NCBI GenBank assembly: GCA_002328415.1
Contig: DCXL01000004.1
Location: 320,166 to 384,165 of the forward strand
Length of the DNA stretch: 64,000 nucleotides
Direction of reading: 5' to 3'
Source: Micavibrio sp. UBA2137
GTDB lineage: Bacteria > Pseudomonadota > Alphaproteobacteria > Micavibrionales > Micavibrionaceae
In this document: piece after piece, positions 1 to 6,890 of the stretch
Numbering within the stretch: the stretch's first letter is position 1
Layout: each line of letters starts with the position of its first letter
Made by a program: the position numbers and the translations under genes
Notes under the pieces: generated by a model
Databases searched by the model: none
Told to the model about the DNA's origin: nothing
What the model saw: only the letters and a program-made list of their open reading frames with translations

Positions 1-347
1 TTGCGCTTTGCCTTATGGGATAGTGCATTATCAACGGCTTTTTTGCCCATACCCTTGGAGCGTAACGCCTGAAAACCTAGATAAATAAGGTAGGCTGCGC
101 CTGCGTACTTAATAATGTTAAAAAGCAGGATTGATTGCGAAATAATAGCCGCAATTCCAATAACGGCATACGCAATATGGACAAGCACACCCAAGGCAAA
201 GCCAAGAGCTGTAAAGATACCAATACGGCGGCTATGTACTAGTGAATTTCGCACGGCCACAACAAAGTCTGGACCAGGGGACATCAGCGCCAGAAAGAAG
301 ATCCCTGCAAGCGCTGCCCATTGAAGAAGGTAAAGTGTTATATCCAT
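1..347 (-). CDS. LysE/RhtB family amino-acid exporter (3' end outside window)
   Basis: The reading frame is open from an ATG at 347 to the window edge, so only about the first 115 residues are visible. The N-terminus has the hallmark of LysE/RhtB exporters: a hydrophobic first helix, then SPGPDF near residue 26, then further membrane helices with an FALGV-type turn. Family members export amino acids such as homoserine, threonine or lysine across the inner membrane; the substrate here cannot be told. The ribosome site before the ATG is weak. The gene is divergent from the peptidase gene at 473, with a 125-base AT-rich spacer between them. Confidence 0.85.
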   Translation of the reverse strand, partial: MDITLYLLQWAALAGIFFLALMSPGPDFVVAVRNSLVHSRRIGIFTALGFALGVLVHIAYAVIGIAAIISQSILLFNIIKYAGAAYLIYLGFQALRSKGMGKKAVDNALSHKAKR

Positions 348-472
348 AGTTAATTTTTATATGTTTTCAGTTTGAAATCTATCACAAAGATTTTTTTGAA
401 ATTAAATAATAAAACTTCTCATTTCCATAAAAATGTTTTAAACCAAATTTCAATTGTTTTAGAGAGGTTCAG

Positions 473-2632
473 ATGGCAGTTTCAGTTCCGCACGCAAAAA
501 AAGTTTTTCATGAATTTACAATGCACGGCGACACACGTGTTGATTTTTATCACTGGCTACGCGGTAAACATCCTGAAGACTGGAAGGTGATGCTCGACGA
601 CACCTCGCTCCTTGATAAGGAAGTACGTGCTTACTTGGAGGCAGAGAATGCCTATTATGAAGACCATATCGCAGAATTTACTGAATTGACTGATGCCATC
701 AGAGGCGAACTTTTTGGCCGCGTTGTTCCAGATGATGCGAGTGTACCTACAAAGGACGGAGAGTGGCTTTACTGGATAGAATATAAAGAGGGAGGCAACT
801 ACCCTGTGCGTCTACGCAAATCAGTTGACGGTAAAACAACTGAAGTTCTTTTTGATGGGGATAGCGAGGCCGAAGGTAAAAAGTTTTTCAATATTGCTGC
901 TTTTACACATAGCCCTGACCACCGCTTGATTGCTTACAGTTTAGATGCTGTTGGATCAGAGCGTTACACTATCCACGTGCGCGATATTGCAACTGGCAAG
1001 GAAGTTGACAGAATTGAAGGCACGTCTGGTGGCATTACATGGGGTAAAAATTCTGACCATATTTTCTACACAGAGCTTGATGAAAACAAAATGAGAAAAG
1101 TCATCAGATGCCATAAGCTAGAAACGCCGCAAAGTTCTGACCCGCTTATTTATAGAGAGCTTGATGATGAGTTTTCTGTTGGGGTCAGCAAAACATTCTC
1201 TGGTGACTATATCCTCGTAGATACAGCCAACAAAGAAACTAGTGAAACACATTTCTTGCCATCAGATGCAACAGATGCCTCTAAACTAAGACTCATTCGC
1301 AAGCGCGAAGAGGGCATTGAATATGAGGTAAGCCACAAGGGTGATGATTTTTATTTCATGACAAATAGACAAGGGGCCGTTGAGTTTAAAGTTATGAAGG
1401 CCCCGATTTCGGATTTACGTGACGAAAACTGGACAGATGTTGTCACTTACAATCCAAAATCAAAAATTGTGTCTTTCGAAAATTTTGAAAATTACATGGT
1501 CTGGGAGGTCACTGAAAACGGCCTTCCTCGTGTTGTGGTTTCTGGCTATGACGGCAATCAATATGATGTGAAATTTGAGGATGAGGCCTATGACGTCTCT
1601 TGTTCAACAGGGTACGAATTTGATAGCGATAAGCTACGTTTGTTTTATCAAACGCCCGTAAGACCCATGACAACGTTTGAACTTGATATGGGAAGCCGTG
1701 CGCAAACTGTGCTGAAGGAAAAGCAGCTTCCGAATGGTCACGATCCTGATAATTACTGCGTGGAACGCAAATTTATTACGGCACGCGACGGTGTTCAAGT
1801 TCCTGTCACAATTCTGCGACGAAAGGATACGCCCATTGATGGTACAGCACCTCTTTATCAATATGGCTATGGAAGTTATGGCGTCATCATTGAGGATGAT
1901 TTTGCAAATACACCCATTTCCTTTATTGATCGCGGCGTCATTTATGCATACGCCCATATCCGAGGCGGTGGAAAGTTAGGGCAACAATGGTATCTGGACG
2001 GCAAAAAAGAACATAAAATGCGTACATTTTATGACTTCATTGACGTGACCGAAGCACTCGTAGCTGAAGGTTATGGAGAGGCAGGCAAAGTCTGTATCGA
2101 GGGACGCTCAGCCGGCGGTATGTTGATGGGGCAGGTTTGTAACTTGCGCCCTGATCTTTACAAGGGTGTTATAGCAGGCGTTCCATTCGTTGATGTCTTA
2201 AGCACAATTCTGGACGGTTCGCTTCCGCTTACGCCTGGGGAATGGGATGAATGGGGCAATCCGAATACAAGTGCTGAAACCTACCACTTGCTTAAATCCT
2301 ATTCACCTTATGATCAAATTGTTGATGGGCAGAAATACCCTTCCATTTTGGCAGCAGCGTCACTAGCTGATTACCGTGTGACCTATTGGGAACCAGCCAA
2401 ATGGATTGCCAAATTGCGTGAGGTCGCGTCCCCAGAGAGTGGGAAGTTTCTTCTTTATACAAATATGACTGCGGGTCACGGCGGATCATCAGGGCGCTAC
2501 GACCACTTAGAAGAGCGCGCACCTCAAATTGCATACGCTATCAATCAATTCGAAGAGGCAGGTTATGACATGAGTATGCGCACTAAATATCCAGGGACAT
2601 CAGAAACACAAAAAAATACCCCGCATCCTTGA
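473..2632 (+). CDS. ptrB: Oligopeptidase B (S9A serine peptidase)
   Basis: At 719 residues this has the usual prolyl-oligopeptidase architecture: an N-terminal seven-bladed propeller (about residues 75-400) and a C-terminal alpha/beta hydrolase domain. The catalytic triad can be read as Ser546 in GRSAGG, Asp633 in LADYRV and His669 in TAGHGG. Oligopeptidase B cleaves small peptides after Arg or Lys in the cytoplasm. An AGAGG-like ribosome site precedes the ATG. It stands alone on the plus strand between minus-strand genes. Its stop codon lies inside the hairpin that terminates the opposite-strand cassette. Confidence 0.95.
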   Translation: MAVSVPHAKKVFHEFTMHGDTRVDFYHWLRGKHPEDWKVMLDDTSLLDKEVRAYLEAENAYYEDHIAEFTELTDAIRGELFGRVVPDDASVPTKDGEWLYWIEYKEGGNYPVRLRKSVDGKTTEVLFDGDSEAEGKKFFNIAAFTHSPDHRLIAYSLDAVGSERYTIHVRDIATGKEVDRIEGTSGGITWGKNSDHIFYTELDENKMRKVIRCHKLETPQSSDPLIYRELDDEFSVGVSKTFSGDYILVDTANKETSETHFLPSDATDASKLRLIRKREEGIEYEVSHKGDDFYFMTNRQGAVEFKVMKAPISDLRDENWTDVVTYNPKSKIVSFENFENYMVWEVTENGLPRVVVSGYDGNQYDVKFEDEAYDVSCSTGYEFDSDKLRLFYQTPVRPMTTFELDMGSRAQTVLKEKQLPNGHDPDNYCVERKFITARDGVQVPVTILRRKDTPIDGTAPLYQYGYGSYGVIIEDDFANTPISFIDRGVIYAYAHIRGGGKLGQQWYLDGKKEHKMRTFYDFIDVTEALVAEGYGEAGKVCIEGRSAGGMLMGQVCNLRPDLYKGVIAGVPFVDVLSTILDGSLPLTPGEWDEWGNPNTSAETYHLLKSYSPYDQIVDGQKYPSILAAASLADYRVTYWEPAKWIAKLREVASPESGKFLLYTNMTAGHGGSSGRYDHLEERAPQIAYAINQFEEAGYDMSMRTKYPGTSETQKNTPHP

Positions 2633-2644
2633 GCGCGGGGTATT
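2615..2644 (-). terminator. Intrinsic terminator of the metal-type cassette, overlapping the ptrB stop codon
   Basis: A perfect 10-bp inverted repeat (AATACCCCGC and GCGGGGTATT) flanks a 10-base loop. Read on the minus strand the stem runs directly into a run of seven T, the classic rho-independent layout, ending the transcript that includes the lipoprotein gene at 2656-2820. In the plus direction the stem is followed by AAATTC, so it is a poorer terminator for ptrB. The ptrB stop codon (2630-2632) sits in the loop. Confidence 0.85.
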
Positions 2645-2655
2645 AAATTCTGGTA

Positions 2656-2820
2656 CTAGCACCAACCTTTTTTGGCGTGTCCTGGCGGACAAAAATCGCG
2701 GTTATCATCACCAAGTTCTACATTATAACCATCGCCACGCACATCAACATTTGGATCAACAGTTGTTTTGCAAGCCGTCAGAGCAAGCGCTACGCCCATT
2801 GTAAGAATTAAAAGTTTCAT
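2656..2820 (-). CDS. Small lipoprotein of 54 residues, last gene of the metal-type cassette
   Basis: A 54-residue frame with a good AGGA ribosome site. The first 17 residues form a lipoprotein signal with lipobox LTAC, so the mature protein would begin at Cys17 and be lipid-anchored. The mature part is short, acidic (several Asp) and ends CPPGHAKKGWC. The CPPG-AKKG pattern with paired Cys recurs in small secreted proteins of proteobacteria, but I cannot assign a function. It starts 18 bases after the glutaredoxin-MauE gene and ends 12 bases before the terminator hairpin, so it is very probably co-transcribed. Its leader, TTTGAAAGGAAAAA, matches the one before the MerP-like gene. Confidence 0.8.
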   Translation of the reverse strand: MKLLILTMGVALALTACKTTVDPNVDVRGDGYNVELGDDNRDFCPPGHAKKGWC

Positions 2821-2838
2821 GTTTTTTCCTTTCAAAGT

Positions 2839-3585
2839 TTAAGTGAAATATTTGATAAACATCCAAACAGCCATCCCAGCCATCATAAGATTTTCTGTAA
2901 GCGAAATGGCCCCAAGAGGAACATTACTATTACCTCCTACGCAAGCACACTTCAAATCCCTTCGGTCAACGTATACGGCCTTTATGACTGAAATGGCACC
3001 TATTGAACCGATAAAGAGTGCAACAGTAGCAACAAGTGGAGCGAGAAGCCCTGCAATCATACCAAGACCTGCAAAGGCCTCTGCAAAGGGATAGAAATAA
3101 GCATAGGGCACGTATCTGCGGCCTAAAATATCATAGGTGATAAACTGATTAGTAAAGGCAAACAAGTCTCTAAGTTTTAAGATTGCGAGTACACACATGC
3201 TAATTGCAATGAAAAGCTCAATGAGCGTAATGAAATTAAATCCACCAAACTGCAAGCTGCTGAAACCAAGCGCCATCAGGAATGTCACTGAGAACACAGC
3301 TATAATGGGTTGATATGTTGTCTTATCTTTATTTTGCTGGCGTGGGAGTCCAAAATGTGCGCGCAAATCGTCATAGCCTCCAATACGCTTGCCATCAATA
3401 AACGTCTGCGGGGTCGTTTCAACATTGTGTAGTGCCTTGAATTTATCTGTCTGGGCACGCGAGGTGAGGGGGTGGTCTTCAACAACATAGCCTTTACGCT
3501 GAAGTAAATCCTTCGATTTTATTCCAAAAGGGCAGACGTGATTATCTGTGACCATACGATAAAGTTTTGCAGTTTTATTACTCAT
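2839..3585 (-). CDS. Glutaredoxin domain fused to a MauE/DoxX-type membrane protein
   Basis: Of 248 residues, the first 75 or so form a glutaredoxin fold with active site CPFG (a single Cys, unlike CPYC) and the TPQTFIDG and IGGYDDL motifs that bind glutathione. The remainder has about four membrane helices ending in a CACVGG motif typical of MauE/VKOR-like redox membrane proteins. Such fusions probably move thiols or electrons between glutathione and a membrane or periplasmic partner. The gene follows the MerT-like gene by 50 bases on the same strand, which suggests a redox role in metal handling. No clear ribosome site precedes this start. The precise substrate is unknown. Confidence 0.8.
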   Translation of the reverse strand: MSNKTAKLYRMVTDNHVCPFGIKSKDLLQRKGYVVEDHPLTSRAQTDKFKALHNVETTPQTFIDGKRIGGYDDLRAHFGLPRQQNKDKTTYQPIIAVFSVTFLMALGFSSLQFGGFNFITLIELFIAISMCVLAILKLRDLFAFTNQFITYDILGRRYVPYAYFYPFAEAFAGLGMIAGLLAPLVATVALFIGSIGAISVIKAVYVDRRDLKCACVGGNSNVPLGAISLTENLMMAGMAVWMFIKYFT

Positions 3586-3602
3586 AAGGTCACAAACATT
3601 TA

Positions 3603-3623
3603 TTTAAAAACGAAGTTCCTTCG
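3603..3623 (-). terminator. Weak hairpin plus T-run between the MerT-like and glutaredoxin genes
   Basis: Read on the minus strand, CGAAG-GAA-CTTCG folds into a 5-bp stem followed by TTTTTAAA. It lies in the 50-base gap inside the cassette and could attenuate transcription of the two distal genes. The stem is short, so this is tentative. Confidence 0.35.
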
Positions 3624-3635
3624 ACACCCTTGTTA

Positions 3636-4016
3636 TTAAAAGAAAATATCTGCTGCCAGAAAGGCAAAGAAAAATCCTACAAGGTAAATAACGACAGTTA
3701 CGCCAAGAATTACCCAACTCACTTTGCGCATGCGCATGCACACACGAGCCATCTTTGGATCTGCAGGGCAGGGCGCATGCCGCGCGCGCCACTGAAGAAA
3801 TAAAGATAGCGTGAGCAGGACACCAGCGATTGCAAATACAAGAACCTTATATTCAGAAACAGCTGTAATCCAGGGCACTGTCGAAACAAATCCTGCAAGT
3901 GCAGCCCCCAGGCCCAATGTCACCAAAAGAGCCGGAAGCGCACAGCAAAGTAGCGTCCCCACGCTCGTAAAGAGCGATAGGAACGGCAGCACCGTTTGTT
4001 TCCAGAGATTATCCAT
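3636..4016 (-). CDS. MerT-like metal transporter of the inner membrane
   Basis: About 126 residues with three predicted membrane helices. The first helix carries a vicinal Cys pair (GTLLCCALPA), and the loop after the second helix carries two further Cys ten residues apart (CPADPKMARVC). That layout is the signature of MerT, which accepts Hg(II) from MerP and passes it to the cytoplasm. I chose the ATG at 4016 because GGAG lies eight bases upstream; the earlier ATG at 4046 has only a weak site. It overlaps the end of the MerP-like gene by eight bases, so the two are translationally coupled. No merA or merR is nearby, so the metal may not be mercury. Confidence 0.8.
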   Translation of the reverse strand: MDNLWKQTVLPFLSLFTSVGTLLCCALPALLVTLGLGAALAGFVSTVPWITAVSEYKVLVFAIAGVLLTLSLFLQWRARHAPCPADPKMARVCMRMRKVSWVILGVTVVIYLVGFFFAFLAADIFF

Positions 4017-4314
4017 CTTCTGCGCTCCGTACAGCGACGACGTCATAACCTGAATCTGTGATGAGCTCTCTTATTTTTTCTTCAGACAACTCCTTATCAG
4101 CGACAAATGAAATCGTGATAACTTTGGTATTCAGGTCAACTTTAACGTCCTCGACAGACTCTTCCTCATTAAACACTTTTTCAACGGCACGCGCACAAAA
4201 GTCACAAACGAGACCGTTTACATCAACGTAAATAGTGTTTCCTGCGTTCTGCGCAAATGCAGTTACGGGTGAGAGAAGTGTTAAAGCTAAAAATGTTAAA
4301 ATAAATTTTTTCAT
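4009..4314 (-). CDS. MerP-like periplasmic metal-binding protein (HMA domain)
   Basis: A protein of 101 residues: a signal peptide of about 22 residues (cleaved near AFA-Q) followed by one heavy-metal-associated domain with the binding motif GLVCDFC. The ferredoxin-like HMA fold binds a soft metal through the two Cys; in mercury operons MerP shuttles Hg(II) to MerT. The start at 4314 is preferred because it begins the signal peptide and follows TTTGAAAGGAAAAA; an in-frame start at 4341 would spoil the leader. The metal could be mercury, copper or another soft cation. Confidence 0.85.
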   Translation of the reverse strand: MKKFILTFLALTLLSPVTAFAQNAGNTIYVDVNGLVCDFCARAVEKVFNEEESVEDVKVDLNTKVITISFVADKELSEEKIRELITDSGYDVVAVRSAEDG

Positions 4315-4337
4315 AATTTTTCCTTTCAAAATTAAAA

Positions 4338-4988
4338 TCAATATCTAACGACATAATTGAACATGACATCTCCACGGTTACTTACACCTCCTTCTACGAG
4401 ATGAACCCCTTTAAACATTCGTACAAGGGGTGTAATAGTGAATTTATCATCTGATTTAGGGGAGTGTTCGACTTCCAGCATGAGCCAAGTATGCAAGTCA
4501 CCATAGTCGCCTATATAAGGCGCAACGCCAACACGTGCGGACTGCATGAAGAAGTCGTCAATATCACCTGCATCAGTGTAACGATTTTCATATGAGGTAA
4601 AAAAGCGTCTACTTTCCCAGTCCAGCGCAAGGCCGGTATAGGCAGCAAAATCATTTTTATCCGTAACGGAATCGTCGAGCGAATGAGCAACACCCACACC
4701 ACTTTTTATATAAAAGTTGGCTTGGGTTTCTTTCTTATTCCAACGCTTGATCAGATTGTTAAGCTGCAATGCATGCATATTAAAATCACGATCGCGCCAA
4801 TGCTCGTATTTATATCCAAGCGAATATTTGGCCGTGGGTGAATAGTGCACATGGGCACTGTTCACATCACCATTATTCATGAACATTGCTGTGATACCAC
4901 CTGGATAGGAGACAGGGCGTGCCTGTCCAATTTTGGGAATAATTAATAAGCCCACAAGTCCCAAAAGGGCAAAGTAGCGAAATTGCAT
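4338..4988 (-). CDS. Putative outer-membrane beta-barrel protein of the cassette
   Basis: A protein of 216 residues with a signal peptide (about 1-23, ending GQA). The remainder alternates polar and aromatic/aliphatic residues and ends in an aromatic Tyr, as outer-membrane barrel proteins do. A strong AAGGAGG ribosome site precedes the ATG. I do not recognise a named family. Its place between a Cys/His/Met-rich periplasmic protein and the MerP/MerT-like pair suggests it brings a metal or its complex across the outer membrane, or senses it; this is inference only. Confidence 0.65.
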   Translation of the reverse strand: MQFRYFALLGLVGLLIIPKIGQARPVSYPGGITAMFMNNGDVNSAHVHYSPTAKYSLGYKYEHWRDRDFNMHALQLNNLIKRWNKKETQANFYIKSGVGVAHSLDDSVTDKNDFAAYTGLALDWESRRFFTSYENRYTDAGDIDDFFMQSARVGVAPYIGDYGDLHTWLMLEVEHSPKSDDKFTITPLVRMFKGVHLVEGGVSNRGDVMFNYVVRY

Positions 4989-5037
4989 GAAAACAATTCC
5001 TCCTTAGTTAAGGTTAAACAAAAAACAAATGTAACGT

Positions 5038-5403
5038 TTAAGCTTTTGGAGGCTGTTTAGGCGGGGCTGGGTTTAATGAAAGCACATAATTCTGTGCTTG
5101 AGGTTCTATTTGCGACATGCGCAAATCAGAAAAAGAAGTGCTCTTGGCATTGTCTAAATAAAGTGCTGGCGCGTGTGTCATATGAAGGCAAAGACAAAGA
5201 CCATCACAATGCGTTTTATCCATGTCGTTTGCAGGTTGAGGTTCACCTTCCATTGACATCATGTCATGACAAGGTTCTGCATCCTGCTGCATTGTTTTCA
5301 TCTGATGTTCAGAATTTTTGAGACAAGGGGCTGCAAACGCAACAGAGAGCGTAACATCGGACACAAATACAGCAATTAGAAAAATAATAAAATACTGTCT
5401 CAT
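5038..5403 (-). CDS. Periplasmic Cys/His/Met-rich protein, first gene of the cassette
   Basis: A protein of 121 residues: a signal peptide of about 24 residues, then a segment dense in potential metal ligands, including H-Q-M-K-T-M, CHDMMSM and HCDGLCLCLHM, then a Pro-rich tail (PAPPKQPPKA). The composition resembles small copper-resistance or CopL/DUF2946-type proteins, but I cannot assign a family with certainty. It probably binds copper or another soft metal in the periplasm. The promoter at 5410-5438 places the transcription start at or next to the ATG, so the message may be leaderless. It is followed 49 bases later by the barrel-like gene. Confidence 0.7.
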   Translation of the reverse strand: MRQYFIIFLIAVFVSDVTLSVAFAAPCLKNSEHQMKTMQQDAEPCHDMMSMEGEPQPANDMDKTHCDGLCLCLHMTHAPALYLDNAKSTSFSDLRMSQIEPQAQNYVLSLNPAPPKQPPKA

Positions 5404-5409
5404 GCTTTT

Positions 5410-5438
5410 ATTATAGAGCGTCTGAGGAAGAATTTCAA
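5410..5438 (-). promoter_or_regulatory. Sigma-70-type promoter of the metal-type cassette
   Basis: On the minus strand TTGAAA (5433-5438) is separated by exactly 17 bases from a perfect TATAAT (5410-5415). Only six bases (AAAAGC) separate the -10 box from the ATG at 5403, so initiation at the usual distance would fall on the A of the start codon. Confidence 0.75.
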
Positions 5439-5445
5439 AGATTTG

Positions 5446-6798
5446 CTAAAGTGAAGCCACAATTTCTTCAAAATGCGCACCGCGATGTTCGAAAGAATTA
5501 TATTGATCCCAAGAGGCGCAGGCGGGCGAAAGTAATATTGTTGCTGGTGTTTTGGAAGATTTTGCATCTGCAAAAGCAACCCTAGCTGCCTTGTCCAGAG
5601 TTCCGCAACGCACATAGTCAAAGTCTTTATTGTCTAAGAAATCTGCAAAGGCGTTTTCCGCTTCACCAATCAGATAAATTTTAGCAATGCGATCTCTGTA
5701 ATCTTCTATACCGCTCAAACCGCCTTCTTTGGCCTGACCACCAGCGATCAGAAATATGTTCTTAAAGGAGGACAGCGCTTTGGCTGTGGCTTCAAAATTT
5801 GTCGCCTTACTGTCATTAATAAATGTCACATTATCGCGTTTTCCAATAACAAATTGACGATGTGCAAGGCCATCAAAGGACATGAGTTGCGCCAAGATAT
5901 CTTCATTTGAAAAGTCATAAAGATTACGGGCTATCCCATAAACACAAGCTGCATTTTGATGATTATGAACCCCTTTAAGTGTCGGCAGTTTAGAAACATC
6001 GATTTGATGTTCGCCATCCACATAAAGCTGTCCATCAATAACACTTATCCCCTTATCCAACATACGCTCTACGCTTACAGTTATAACGGTCCAGTCAGGG
6101 CGCGCTGTTATTTCATCTGCGACAGATTTTGAATATAAATCGTCAACACCAATGACGGCCAATCCATGCCCAGCATTGCGTTCAAAAATACGCTTTTTGG
6201 CCTCAACATAACCCTCCATAGAGCCATGTCTATCAATGTGGTCGGGCGAGATATTAAGCCAAATAACGCCATGCGCATTCAAATCCCCCGTTAACTCTGT
6301 TTGATAGGATGACATTTCGAAAACTGTAACATCCTTAGCGCCATTCAATGAAAGAGCAGGGATACCAATATTGCCGCCGATTTGCGTGTTTAGTTTTTTG
6401 CTTAGAACGTGCCCCATAAGAGTCGTTGTTGTGGACTTACCGTTCGTGCCAGTAACTGAAACAATTTCTGCATCGGGAAGCGCGTGCCTGAAGAGCGAAA
6501 TATCCGACTTGATATCAATGTTTTTTGTTTTGGTGCTGGCTATGAAAGGATGTGGCTTTGGTAATGTATGCGGAATACCAGGTGACAATACAACCAAATC
6601 AGTATTGCTTAGAAAATCCCCCATATCTTTAGCGATGCGAATACCGTCTGCGGCACATGTTTTTCTTTTTTCTTCACTATCATCCCAAGCAACATAATTG
6701 ACGCTACTTTCCGATAATGCTCTACAAGCGGCCAGCCCTGATTTTGCTAGACCAAGCACCGCAACTTTTTTATTTTTTAAGAAATTTAAATCAATCAT
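5446..6798 (-). CDS. murD: UDP-N-acetylmuramoyl-L-alanine--D-glutamate ligase
   Basis: A Mur ligase of 450 residues that adds D-glutamate to UDP-MurNAc-L-Ala in the cytoplasm during peptidoglycan precursor synthesis. Visible features are an N-terminal Rossmann domain (LGLAKSG), the ATP loop VTGTNGKST, the central-domain NISPDHIDRH motif and the C-terminal domain with INDSKATN. I chose the ATG at 6798, which gives the usual MurD N-terminus. A GTG at 6813 is also in frame and has GAGAGGA upstream. The gene stands apart from other cell-division and wall genes, whereas murD normally sits in the dcw cluster. Confidence 0.95.
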   Translation of the reverse strand: MIDLNFLKNKKVAVLGLAKSGLAACRALSESSVNYVAWDDSEEKRKTCAADGIRIAKDMGDFLSNTDLVVLSPGIPHTLPKPHPFIASTKTKNIDIKSDISLFRHALPDAEIVSVTGTNGKSTTTTLMGHVLSKKLNTQIGGNIGIPALSLNGAKDVTVFEMSSYQTELTGDLNAHGVIWLNISPDHIDRHGSMEGYVEAKKRIFERNAGHGLAVIGVDDLYSKSVADEITARPDWTVITVSVERMLDKGISVIDGQLYVDGEHQIDVSKLPTLKGVHNHQNAACVYGIARNLYDFSNEDILAQLMSFDGLAHRQFVIGKRDNVTFINDSKATNFEATAKALSSFKNIFLIAGGQAKEGGLSGIEDYRDRIAKIYLIGEAENAFADFLDNKDFDYVRCGTLDKAARVAFADAKSSKTPATILLSPACASWDQYNSFEHRGAHFEEIVASL

Positions 6799-6890
6799 GG
6801 GATTTGTATACACATTCTAGAACATCCTCTCAATTTATAATTTTTAAATATAGTGAAATATGTTAAGTTCACTGAAAATTGGGAATTTTT

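Noticed and set aside
2615..5438. Complete mercury-resistance operon
   Set aside because: No mercuric reductase, MerR or MerD is present; only MerT-like and MerP-like proteins are found, so a mercury-resistance label is not justified.
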